Positions 23,099 to 34,226 of a DNA stretch of 64,000 bases are shown one piece after another (the first letter of the stretch is position 1; each line of letters opens with the position of its first letter). A program made the position numbers and the translations under genes. Location: positions 372,001 through 436,000 of the forward strand of contig NC_003280.10 in NCBI RefSeq assembly GCF_000002985.6, written 5' to 3'. Source of the DNA: Caenorhabditis elegans (Eukaryota > Nematoda > Chromadorea > Rhabditida > Rhabditidae). The notes below the pieces were generated by a model. The model worked only from the letters and a program-made list of their open reading frames with translations. It ran no database searches and was not told the origin of the DNA.

Positions 23099-23110
23099 AA
23101 AGGTTTCAGA

Positions 23111-23278
23111 AGCTACCACAAGCTCCACTACTGCATCGCCTGCGCCATCCACAGTAAGGTCGTCAGAAAACGTTCCCGTGAGGCCAGAAGAGATTGCAAC
23201 CCACCACCACGTTTCGGACAGCGCGCCGCTGCTGCTCGTCCAGGAGCTCCAGGACCACGTCCGTCCATAAGAAATTGA
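23111..23278 (+). pseudogene. Ribosomal protein S26 (rps-26) 3' fragment
   Basis: In one frame this reads [18 protein letters not shown], then [17 protein letters not shown] and an Ala/Pro-rich tail, which is the C-terminal third of eukaryotic RPS26 (the [15 protein letters not shown]...REARKDRTPPPRF region). It is preceded by TTTTTCAG and GTTTCAG, and no N-terminal exons with the zinc-binding cysteines are visible upstream. The end reads PRPSIRN, extended past the usual proline end. It looks like a segmental, not a processed, copy. Most likely a dead fragment, though fusion to the following small gene cannot be excluded. Confidence 0.85.
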
Positions 23279-23297
23279 AATGGACGTGTAAAGACGC

Positions 23298-23816
23298 TTA
23301 ATCCCAGTTGGTGTCTTCTACAACACGAAAGTCTCCAATATTCGCCAAACTATCAGAAAGGATAATTTACAGATGTGAGTTTTCTAAATATTATTTGTTT
23401 GAAACAATTCTTTATTCAGTTATATATCTGCGACCCCGAACAGTGAAGGAGTATTGGTCAAGTTCCGACTAACAAAAGTCGGAGAAATTGACTTTGGTGC
23501 CACCTTCAAGCCAAGCATCATTATCTGTCCATCGGATAATGTCCATCAGCGCCAACTTCTGGAAGAACATTTGTTTGCAAGTGGAAGAAGCCATAAAAAG
23601 AAGCGAGATGGATTTTGTGTTGGTTCGATGGAACCGCTAGAGCCAAGATTCATTGAGAATGAACAAATTGAAGAAGGAGATGGAACGATTGTTTTAGTTG
23701 GACCCGAGACAAAATTTCCGACTTCAGATGAGGGAAACCAAACGATTTTTGAAATGCTTGTTACAACAAATGATGTTGAACAGAAGAAGATTGGTATTAA
23801 GTTAATTTTGTCTTGA
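23298..23816 (+). CDS. Unrecognised small protein, two exons
   Basis: A probable first exon ends at 23372 (RLIPVGVFYNTKVSNIRQTIRKDNLQ...), with GTGAGT donor. A 45-nt intron ends TTTATTCAG, and the second exon runs 23421-23816 (YISATPNSEGVLVKFRLTKVGEIDFGATF... to KIGIKLILS). Both sides of the splice are in phase and the code is not repetitive, which favours a real or recently active gene. I do not recognise the family. No start codon is evident in the first exon, so it may be the 3' end of a larger or fused gene beginning near the rps-26 fragment, or a pseudogene. Confidence 0.5.
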
Positions 23817-24537
23817 AAGCTATCCTACGTTACAGTGTAAACTTCTCCCTATTTTCATTTTGATTATAGTTTTCATTAAGAATCTGTGCTAGTACTTTTT
23901 TATTTTTCTTAAACTTTTCTTTTTCTTAAAGCCATTGGGATAGTTTGCCCTACGGTTTTGAGGTATCACATGTGGTTTCATGATACCGTATTGGCGACGT
24001 TTGCATGTAGAATCTAGTCAACCCGCTAAAGATCTAAAGATCTGCAAGAAGTGATTGAGCTTGGCATCAGTCTTTCTGTGTTGGAGAATACGACACTTGT
24101 CAATCCCAATTGAGTGAGCTTAATTGAGAATTCAGTTCCCGGTTCGCTATCGATTTTGTTTGGATCTGAGAAAAAACGAAATCGTTCGATTTTGTTTTCG
24201 AAATCAAAGTTTTGCGTTCTTCTGATATTAAACGCTTTTGGAATGCTGGTCATGGTAACAATCTTGGTATGGTTGGTTTGACTGGTCTGGTTGGTGAAAA
24301 TAAGATTTTTCCAAGCCTGGAAATAGGGGACACAGTGCCCGTTCGGTTTGAAGAGTCTAAGAAATCATTATTTTATTATTAAATTACATATTTAAATATC
24401 AAAAAAAAACATTATTACTCAAATATTAAAGGCGCGGGAAGCTCGGAAAATTTGAAATTTGAGTGAAAACAAAAATGTGGCAGGGAGAAGTTGTAAATTT
24501 GATGAAAGAATTGTGGATTTGTAGAATAAATATTTGA

Positions 24538-24622
<85 letters not shown>

Positions 24623-24690
24623 TTAAAATGAATAGTTAAATTAAATTATACAATTTTGTAAAAAAAATTCGAAAAAAAACATCGCTAGAA
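23817..24690. other. Intergenic with an (AAT)n microsatellite
   Basis: No gene recognised. An uninterrupted AAT run occupies about 24538-24622. The small open frame on the - strand at 24026-24253 has no recognisable features. Confidence 0.55.
24538..24622. repeat. (AAT)n microsatellite
   Basis: About 28 perfect AAT units in a row. Expected to be length-polymorphic between strains. Confidence 0.97.
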
Positions 24691-27386
24691 CTATGTACGA
24701 TTCATCAAACCACCTACAGTACCACTACCGTAACCCTGGGTTACTGTAGTCGTACCTGTCGTGACATTGTTGGGGTTTTTCATGAGTGTTGTGTCGGATG
24801 AATATGTTTTACACGATGGGCACATCCATGTTACAGCTCCGCAGGTATTCGTGACTTTGCATCGGGAGCAGTGATGGGTTTGGAGACCTGGATTGTCGAG
24901 TAGGACGCCTAGACGATCCATCATTGCGGCCTTGGCTCGGGTGGAGAGACAGTCGTCTGGAATGTTGATGAGATATTGAATTTCAATTAACTTTGGTTTT
25001 ACCCTATCCGTTAATCTTTTAAACTAACAACGTTATTGTAGTTTATATACTGGCTAAGTAGCGACTTAATTTTAATGACTCCGTATCGAAAATAGTACCA
25101 ATCGGTGTAAAATTTAATTTTTAATAACTTTGCCTCTTGGACCGACTTTCTAGTTCTATTTTGAACGGAGTTACGGCAGTTATACAATTGGATGAGTAGC
25201 GACTGAACTTTAAACCAACATAACTTTGTTGAAAGTAATGCTATAAAAATAGTTCGAAAGACAATATTGTAGATTATAAAATTTTGCGTCGAAAAATATA
25301 AATTTTGATACGGAGTCATTGAAATTGGAGTCGCTACTCAGCCAAAATTCAAGCTATAATAACTTTGCTAGTATACAAGATAAAATGGTGGGGTAAAAAC
25401 TAATTTTATCCAAATTTAATTTTTTTTTTCAAAAAAAAAATATAAACTTACAAGTTGTCTGCTGCGTCATTTGAATCAAATTCTCGGGCCTCAAAACCAT
25501 TTGTAGACATTGTGGAAGCATCTCGTGGAGGAAACACCTATCGAGGAGGGATAACCTCACAAAAACTGACAATTGGGTGTGCGGTGAGAGCAGAAGATTT
25601 GCACATTTTCGGAGCAGAGCCGGTGATTCCATTTTGCAAGCTGACATTAGGATCGGGCCGATGTTTGTCTCTGAAAGTTGGAAATTATTTGGAAAATTTT
25701 TTAGAAATTGAAAAACCGCGCCGCACCCTCAAAATTTCAAAATTCGGGGCTTATTTTGAAGCTAGGAACTTAATGAATTCAAAAATCATACTTTCAACTC
25801 AAAATTCTCAAAACTTTTCGAAAAAAACCCACCATTAATCCTCAACTGTGGAGGATGTATCGCCATGAGAAATGCCTTAAGCTCTTCATGAGTACACGGA
25901 CAAAACATTTCCTCAATCCCACTGCTCGTTGTGCACAGCTTTTCTTCGAAAACATTACTCCAAGCGGCCATATAAAACGGATTAACATAATATAATCGGC
26001 CGGTTTTCGCGCGGACCGCCGCAAAATTCACGTCAGATTGTCGTTGATAAGGCTCAAGGTCTAACGGTGGCTCGAGAATTTCTTCTGGAGCAGCTGCTCC
26101 GTGTAGTCGTTCCAAAAGTAGTACTTTCACTCGATCCGACAGTGCATAGTACCTTGATCCGTTCAGATCAACTTTGGAATTGGGCCTCATCTCACGTAGA
26201 CATAGTACTAGAAGTCGATTTAACTTGTATCTATCCGCTATCCACACTTTTTCGAGAAATGGTAAATTATGACTGATCAGGAAACATTCACAACGGTGCA
26301 GTAATCCTTCCATCTGAAATTTGAGTATTTTTATTTTTAAACCAAGTTTCTAGAATAGAGCTTCAATATTGAACAATATTGAATATTGAATATTGAATTG
26401 AGTGCTTCAATATTTTCTCAGAAGCGACTCAATCTTTTGAGCTCCACATCAAATTTTGTACCAATGATGTAGAGTTTTATGTGGTACAATTTTAAGAATT
26501 TTTTTGAAAAAAAAGTTACGGCAGTTTTCGGCTGAGTAGCGACTTAACTTCATCGATAAATTAAATTTCAATTAAAAAAAAATATTTCAAAACACTCACC
26601 TGATAATCATAAGCTAACGGTAAAAGTATATGAACTGATTGGTCATCTACGGCTTTATATGTTGGATGTATACATTCTAACATTTCCAGAACATGCTCAT
26701 ATTGCACATTTGCCAATATTAACTCACGATCCGGACATTCTACACACCACGCCCTGAAAAATTAATAATTTAAAAAAATGAAAAAATAAACCGTTTTTAG
26801 CATGTTGCAAAGTGTGATCCAATGCAAATTTTCCGTGAATTTTCATTACAGCGCATTTGCAGTTTCCGAGCTTCGAAAATTTTAAATTTCGAATGAAAAT
26901 TGTTATTTTTCGTGTTGAAAGTGCGCTCCAAAGCTAATTGACAAAAAACTGAGCATCTTAATGTTGTTAGTGCGCTCTAATAAAGTTTATTGATTTTTCG
27001 TTAAATTCTCATTGGAGCGCAGTTGGGTTTTAAAAGAATTCAAATTTTTTTGTATAAAACTTCTTGTTGCAAATGCGCCCCCAAAGCAATTTTTCTCAAC
27101 CTCTCGCTGGAGCGCACATGCACCTCCCAACTAACCTCAAAACAGGACTCCAAACAGAAATATAATGTTCATCTACATATAATCGTCTATTCTCAACTAA
27201 AAGTGGCCTCGTCCTCTGCCCATCGGGCCTCGTAAAATCGACAGAAACTTCTATATGCGTGGGCGGTTGATATGGTGCACCAGGGGGTCCTGTCGACGAC
27301 GACGGCTGGCACGGAACGGTCTCATAGGCTCCGAGAGGACTACGAGACCGTTCACGTGCTGATGTTGGAGCTGATTGGTGATGCAA
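24691..27386 (-). CDS. Double-BTB protein with C-terminal Cys-rich ribbon
   Basis: Five exons on the - strand (27136-27386, 26600-26753, 25833-26313, 25452-25670, 24691-24956) with all phases matching, giving 456 residues. A Ser/Pro-rich head (about residues 1-45) is followed by a BTB/POZ-like fold: HIEVSVDF, LLVENRRLYVDEHYISVWSPV, VLEMLECIHPTYKAVDD, then ECFLISHNLPFLEKVWIADRYKLNRL. A second BTB-like unit starts about residue 205 (DVNFAAVRAKTGRLYYVNPFYMAAWS..F). The C-terminus has HHCSRCKVTNTCG..TWMCPSCKTYSS, a four-cysteine ribbon with CxxC pairs, then a Gly/Thr-rich tail. BTB proteins usually dimerise or adapt substrates to CUL-3 ligases, so an adaptor role is inferred. Introns contain the GAGTAGCGACT repeat. 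Confidence 0.8.
25011..25390. repeat. GAGTAGCGACT / ACTCCGTATC repeat, intron copy
   Basis: Alternating blocks of GGCTRAGTAGCGACT and TGACTCCGTATC with AACTTTG...GGAGTTACGGCAGTT between them. Related copies occur at about 26408-26545, 27488-27572 and 28445-28620. It appears to be a local repeat family shared between the introns and 5' flank of the BTB gene. Confidence 0.7.
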
Positions 27387-30300
27387 GGTGATACTAATCT
27401 AGTGTGAAGTGGAGGGTAATTCTGTAATTCAAATACATTTTAAATTGTTGGTCGATTGAGATAAAGTGTGATATATGGATTTGAATGCATTGAGTCGCTA
27501 CTCAGCAAATATTCAAATTTCAAATCAATAAATATACATTTTAACGTGATACGGAGCCAGAGTAGCGACTCAAAAACACCAAACTGACTGCCTAATCAAG
27601 GCCAATGAACCGGAAGAATAGAAAGCATAGGAAATGAGGGAAAAGTGTGAGAGTGAGGGGGGACCCTGTGAGCACTGAAAAAAAGAAATTGAGGGTCCTT
27701 TTTTTCGTTCTCTCTCTCTACTTTTTTTCGCGTCGTTGTTGGAATAAAAGGATAGAATGAGAGTAGGGTGTGCTCCGGAGAGCAAAAGGTCTCAAATTTC
27801 GTATGGACTTTTTTCGCGCACAGATACTTACATCACACGTTTTTGGGAGATGTAAATGTTTTAAAATATACACGTGGCAAAAAAATTCAAAAAGAGCGCC
27901 AGACCACGAAACTCTGCGAACTTATCATTGAAGCGCACTTGCAGAATGCGATCGGCAGGAAATTTGAATTTTTCATTAAAATGTGTGGTTTTGCACCGTA
28001 AGTAGTTAAATATATAATTTTTTGGAAAAATTGGTAAAATTCAAAAAAAGTTCAAAAACATTTAAAATTCTGCAAAATCGACTGGTTTCAGTCAAAACCC
28101 TCTATTTTTCACATCAAAAAATGTTTTATCCAACAAAAACAGAGGCAAAAGTCGTAGGGGGGTCCCGTCAATACCCATTACCCAGTTGTTGTGGTGTTGT
28201 GCACTCTCCTTTTTGGGGGGCTCCTGGAGCCAGCTCCGTAAGAAAAATGGGATTAGCTCTCAGAGGGGAGGGCTCGAATATTAATGGGTTCCGCCGGCCG
28301 CCAAAAAGTAGAGAAATACTGAATTTCTTATCTCTTCTCATGCTCTGCCCAAATTTCATCAAAAATTCAATTTTCGCACACACACCGAAATTATTGAATA
28401 ATACGTTTTTTCTTGGGGGCGTTTGGATAAATCTCCAAAAAAAATTGGCTGAGTAGCGGCTCAATGACTCCGTATCAAATTTTAGACCCTATATTTTAAG
28501 CTCTATAATCGTGCATCTTAAATCAAATTTCTAGCTCCACTTTGAAAAAAGTTATGGAAGTTTTTATATTGGCTGAGTAGCGACCCATATTAACCAGTGT
28601 GATACAGAGTTTCCTTAACATTTTTAGGTATTGTCAGGAAATTTCAGGGCTGATATAAATTAAATTGGGGTTTTTTAAAAATTAATTTCAAAGCCAGAAC
28701 TAGTTTTTTGCTAGAAATATGAGTAATTAAAAAAAATTAAATTTTTTGATAATTTTGTTTTCTAATTTTTGCGAAAATTAAAACAGCTGTTTAAAACGTT
28801 TTTAATAAATTCTAATGTCTAAAAAACATTAAATTTTTTTGGACGAAAAAAAAATTCAAAAATTTGAAATTTTCGAACCGATTTTTTAAAAAATATTTCA
28901 AAAAAAAATGTTAAAAATGACCTCCTCCAAAACATTCCTAGAACAATAAAAAAATCTTCAAAAAACCAGCTTTTAGAGCAAGATACAGGGTCTTGAAAGA
29001 AGTGAAAAAAAAACAGAAAAAAATTTAAATTTAGATTTTTTTTTCGAATTTTTTTTTCAAAAAAAATTTCAATAAATTTGATTTTATTCAAAATGTCGTT
29101 TTTTTTCAGATCTAAGTTCAAATTTTTAATTTTCCGGGAAACACCTGACCTAATCTTGCACCTAATTCAATTTCACCTGGAACCTGAAACCAAAAAAAAA
29201 AAAAAAAAAGTATGTATAGGTACTAAGAGTATCCTGAAAAAGCATGCAAGACGCCGTCGTCTTCTCCAAAAAAAGCAGCATCACAAGCGGCGGAAAAAAA
29301 GAAGAAAGTATGCGCGGGGAGAAGCCGAGAGATTTGCCTCTTTCTCCATCTCCCTCTCAGTCTCCAATACTTGTACGTCTTCATGTGCTCGGAGTTGTCT
29401 TGCTCCGCGAGCACCCGCCACTTCTTTTTCTTCTTCTTCTTTTACTCCGTAACAACACAAGAATTTGGAATTTGCGTGTAGTATGTAGAGAAGGAAGGAG
29501 GAGGAGGCGAGAAGCCCTTGGGAATTCTTTTTTTTTTTCGTTATTTAGTTGGGCGGCGCAAACACACTGAGATTGGCTTAAATTGATGTCAAATGTTTAT
29601 TAGGGAATTTTTTTTTGAGAAATTGGAGAAGAAAAAATTTTGGCCAAAAAAAATTTTTGTTTTTAAAAAAATTTGACGCTGATGTGAATGGTTACCTCTT
29701 TTGAAATCTGGAATCAATCTGAAAATGAGAAGTTTCTGAAAATCAGGGAAGCAAAATAATGACGAAAAAAATTCAGTTGGCTTTTTTTTGTTGCAAATTT
29801 TCCAAACCCCTGTTTTAAAACTTCCCAAATTATTTTTCAACTACATTTATGTACAACAGATCAAAAGTAAAAGTTATGTCTAGAAACAGTAAGTTATTTT
29901 TAAGTTATTTTTTGTGAGTTGTGAGTTAGTGTGAGTCAACCATTGTACACACACAGCGGTGAGAGGCGTCGGCTTGAGGCATGAGGGTTGAGGTCCGCAT
30001 TTCGCGCCTTACTCAGCTGGGAGGCCTACTTTGCATCATGGAAAGAAGCCATGATTCTTATCAGTAATTTTTAAATGAGTTTAAAATGGGAGAAGGACAT
30101 CATTTGAATTTAAAGAAACACGATATGAGTTTTCGATTGTAATGATCGAATGATCAATAACTTCTATAAACACAAGATATTAAACGTTTTTTAAAGGCTT
30201 TGCACTGGGATCCAGGAGTCAGGTAGGTAGCAATACTGCTCCCACTGGATTTCAGTTCAAAAACTGGAGGTAAACTTTGAAAATAAGTAAACTCTGTTAT

Positions 30301-30681
30301 TAATAAAACCAGTAAAACTGAAATAAAGCTGGAAAATTTTCAGAAACAGAACGGAGAAATTGCTATGATTCAAAATGAATTGAATCTTGGAACATTTTTC
30401 AAAATTACGTCTGAAAATCCACAATGTGTAAAGTAGGGGAAATGTCACGGATCTATGAGACTCCCTACAGTAACACAATTCACTTCACTTTGATGTTTCC
30501 TTTTTCCATTCCTCATTCATGTAACTTCATTGACCAATCATGCTTAATATCTACAACTCTGGTGATTGTAGATGTTTCATTTCATTCGGAAACTCTTATC
30601 GTAGCTCGTTAAATTTGAATTATTCCGCCAGCTTAAAACCATTCAAAACTGTCTGATAAGAATCACAACTTCCTTTCCATC
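27387..30681. other. Intergenic, 3.3 kb, repeats and low-complexity DNA
   Basis: Upstream of both the BTB gene (-) and the lectin gene (+). It contains GAGTAGCGAC repeats (27488-27572, 28445-28620). There is a CT/GA-rich block at 27650-27740 with an inverted pair GGACCCT/AGGGTCC, an 18-A run near 29193-29210, and a purine/pyrimidine-rich segment at 29250-29540. Open frames here do not resemble any protein I know. Confidence 0.5.
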
Positions 30682-32120
30682 ATGCAGGCAATCGCTGCTC
30701 TGCTTCTTATTTGGCTTGCAAATGTTGCAATTTCATCCAACACCCCAGTTTGTAAAAATGGATTCACACTAATTAACAACAAGTGTTTGCGTCTTTTCTA
30801 CGAAGAAGTAATCCACAGAGATGCTGAATTATCATGCAGAAACTATGGTGCAACACTTGTTACGGTCAAGAATGCTCAAGTAAGTAGATACTTTATTCGT
30901 ATTATAATTCGACTTCTAAATGGAGCGAATATAATACACAAGTACATATTATCATTTTCCTGACTGAGCCAAAGGTTTCAGGATAATCAAGATGTTGCTA
31001 CTATTGCTGGGAGTGCTAAACTTATTTGGCTCGGCCTGTCTTGTTTTGAAGATAGTTTTGGAAAATGTTTCTGGGATGATGCATCCGGCTCGGCAAACAG
31101 CTACAACAGTTTTTCTGGGGGTTGGTGGATTTTTCTGTTTCAAACATTTTCCTCAAACTTAAGGTTATCCTAACGTCCAAGTTGGACAATGTGTGTATTA
31201 TTCTACGCAGGGAGTGTTAGCTGGAAAATGGATCAGTGAGGATTGTGAACGCTATCGCATGCCTTACATTTGTGAGCTACCAACAACCTACCAGGGTACT
31301 CGAAATAATAAAACTGTCCTGTGAACTTCCAAAGATTTCAGATAGCTGTTCTTACAACTACAACGGGTACTGCTACACATTCAGCTCGACTGCCGTACCA
31401 TTTGTCACTGCACAGAAAATATGTGAACTAAGCTGTGGAAACCTTGTGTCTATACATTCTCCGAATGAACTTCAGTATATTGTTAACTTTGCTCCATTTG
31501 TGGACGACGGTTACTTTATTGGAGCGACATGGAAAAATAACTACAGCCTCAGTTGGCTGGATGATTCTCCGTGGGACTACGATAGAATTGATCCATCATT
31601 TTCAGTTAAAGTTGGCTATTGCTTTACGATATACACTGGTGTGGGCTCTAAAATCACTGGTTCCTGGTACAGCGTTGACAATTGGGAAATTCCTAATCAG
31701 TATATATGCAAGATACCTGCTGGTGTTCCATGCTCGCCTGCACCACCAGTAACTCCCACACCAAACTTATCAAATTGCAACGGACCGCGAATGATGTATT
31801 CAGGAGTTTTCACCTCTCCAAATTATCCAAATAACTACGATAACAACGAGGATTGCACTTACCTTATTTCCACATTGGGGCCCTACGGAATATTTTTGTT
31901 CATTGCACCATTTAGTACGGAACACAAGTATGATGTTGTGACCATTTACGATGGCCCAACAACAAGCCACAAAGTTTTGGCTCATTTAAGCGGAGAAATT
32001 GGTATTTCTATGATGACTTCAAGTGGAAACAGTTTGCTTGTAACCTTTAAGTCGGATAAAACAAACACTTTTTCTGGATTTAGCGCGAGATTTTACTCTA
32101 CTCGATTGATAAATGATTAA
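30682..32120 (+). CDS. Secreted C-type lectin, CTLD-CTLD-CUB
   Basis: Four exons: 30682-30879, 30982-31120, 31164-31295 and 31342-32120, giving 415 residues. The N-terminus (MQAIAALLLIWLANVAISS) is a signal peptide. CTLD1 (about 24-153) has C..GFTLINNKCLRLF, LIWLGLSC, and ends WISEDCERYRMPYICEL. CTLD2 (about 157-280) has SCSYNYNGYCYTFS, GYFIGATW, and ends with WEIPNQYICK. A Pro/Thr linker leads to a CUB domain (from about residue 302): CNGPRMMYSGVFTSPNYPNNY, then DVVTIYDGP and GNSLLVTFKSD. The canonical EPN/QPD calcium-sugar motif is not obvious in either CTLD, so sugar binding is uncertain. This architecture is common among nematode intestine-secreted, pathogen-responsive lectins. From memory it may be clec-10 (C03H5.1), unverified. 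The acceptor before exon 3 is AAG rather than CAG. Confidence 0.9.
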
Positions 32121-32160
32121 GATTTGTGTTTGATACGTGCAAATCTATCAACGATTGTTC

Positions 32161-32166
32161 AATAAA
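32161..32166 (+). terminator. Poly(A) signal of the lectin gene
   Basis: AATAAA lies 41 bases downstream of the stop codon. Confidence 0.7.
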
Positions 32167-34226
32167 TTTTTTGAAAATGGACTTACCGGCCGTGTCGTTT
32201 TTCGGTTGAAAATGTTAAAAAAAAAAAATCTTGTTTAACAAACCACGTTTCCTGTTAGCACATCAAAACACATCAAAATATTTGGAATAAATTAGAGCTT
32301 GATGTTCACTACTATCTGCAACTACTGATCTAATATTGGTTGATGGCAGGTTCCTTTGCAGATTTCTCTGATAAATTAGAAAAATTATTTAGAAGAAAAT
32401 TATTTTTAAGAGAAATTTTTGTAGCATGTAGCATTAAAAACATTTTTTGGGCTTTTTGAAACAAACATATTTTTTTCTATTTCTTCAGGTGGAACACTAT
32501 TTTGCTACTCGAATATAACCAATCTAAAATAATTTCCAAACGTATTAATGGTAGAAGCATTAAAAAACACACATTTTTCGAGTTTTTTTTTCAATGAATA
32601 GTGTAGTTACAGAAAAGGTGATACATCTAAGTATCCTAAGTAAGTAAGTAAGTTGCAGTAATTAAAATAATACCCAGAGTAAGTTTGTCAATTTAGTTAT
32701 AAACTTAACATGCTGTTTTTACGGGAAAAAAAATTCCGACTATTGTTTGCATGATGCACACTCCGCCAACGATATTAAGTTTGAGTCAATTGTTGTCAAA
32801 AAGTTTATCTGTGAATGTTTCGTCTTGGTCTGAAAAATGTTATTCAAGTAAATATGACAAACACTCAATTAAAAACTTGCTCACCCGTATGTTCTCACTA
32901 CGTAGTGTTGTCTGATTTCTCTAACCAAATCGAGTAGTACAGAGCACCCTGTGCTATTCCCACGGACAATAATTCTGAAATTTTTGTTAATGCACACCGT
33001 ACGAAAACAATCCGTACGCCGTACGATTATGACGAGGGCCTGTGCATGAAAGTACGACATACTTGATCAAGTTTTTTACAACATTTCGAATGAATATTGA
33101 ATTTTGAAGTTTTTGTGTGTTTTCTCAAACTACAGTAGACTACAGCGACCGTATACCTGAACTATGTATCCACAGCGCTCTTCTTCGCATGAGACTAATG
33201 TTTCTCATAGATTACAAACTACAAGACATACCTAACCAATGCGCAAAAATTTAAAGCCTGCTGAAGTGTTCAAAATTATTGGAGCGACACCTCACGAACT
33301 CCTGAATTTGAGGGAATAGGGAATTCGTTTTTTTTTTTGCATTTTTGGCTTCTATAAAAATGATTTTCAAGTTTTTTTGATTCATAATATTGTTGAGAAG
33401 CATTATACGAATCTAAAATGTGCAAAATATTGAAGTTTGGTTCTAAACTGAAGATTTTCTTTTTTAAAATGTATCAGAACCGTCACCTGGTGTGAGGGTG
33501 TCCCATTTCGGTTTGATCTACAAAAAATGCGGGGATTTTTTCCCGAGAAAAAAAATTGTGACGTCAGTGCCCGAGAAGTGGTACCTGTACGCAATTTGTC
33601 TTCCGTATACCTGACCGTTTGGTAGCGTTTTTCTCAAAAACGGCTGGTGCAACATTTTTGTAATGCATATAAAACATGTTGGAAAATAAATTCAAAATTT
33701 TTTGGACCAAAGCTTTTTTCTTAAAACGCGCCCAAACCTGGCTAAACTCAATATAGACCACAAAATTCAAAGAATGCGTACTGCGCAGCATATTTGACGC
33801 GCAAAATATCTCGTAGCGAAATATACAGTAATTCTTTAAATGACTACTGTAGCGCTTGTGTCGATTTACGGTGATCTCGACTTTTTCGTCATTATTGTGC
33901 TCTATTTCAATATTTTAATTAATTATTTAATAATGATTTGAGTAGCTCGACACCAGTGTAAAGAATTACTGTAGTTTTCGCTACGAGATGTTTTGCGCGT
34001 CAAATATGTTGCGCAGTACGCATTCTCAGAATATTGTGTTCCCGTAATATGGAATGATAGATTACCGACGGATCCCTGTAGACGAACAAAAAACATTGAT
34101 GTTCCATTTTTTGCTGCTAGTACATACGTGTTCAAAATTTAAATGTTAATATTCATATAAAAATAACTTGTATCAAAATCTTAGAAAAATTTTTTTCACA
34201 GGATGTTCAATTAATTCTTCAAAATC
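32167..34226. other. Intergenic between converging genes, repeat-rich
   Basis: No gene recognised. Holds half of a CACGTGGTGTCAG MITE (33484-33570) and a full palindromic element (33771-34026). Confidence 0.55.
33771..34026. mobile_element. Palindromic MITE (AGAATGCGTACTGCGCA arms)
   Basis: Begins AGAATGCGTACTGCGCAGCA and ends GCGCAGTACGCATTCT. Arms contain TTTGACGCGCAAAATATCTCGTAGCGAAA against TTTCGCTACGAGATGTTTTGCGCGTCAAA (read in pieces). Short ACTGTAG motifs lie near the centre. A typical C. elegans palindromic element with no coding capacity. Confidence 0.88.

Noticed and set aside
28022-28464. 144- and 98-residue open frames
   Set aside because: Overlap each other and the GAGTAGCGAC repeat; no family features.
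29078-29570. Lys/Arg-rich and Ser-rich open frames
   Set aside because: Low-complexity translation of purine/pyrimidine-rich DNA with poly-A; no exon signals.
29935-30060. GC-richer segment considered as a tRNA or ncRNA
   Set aside because: No cloverleaf, A/B box or other support could be found by eye.
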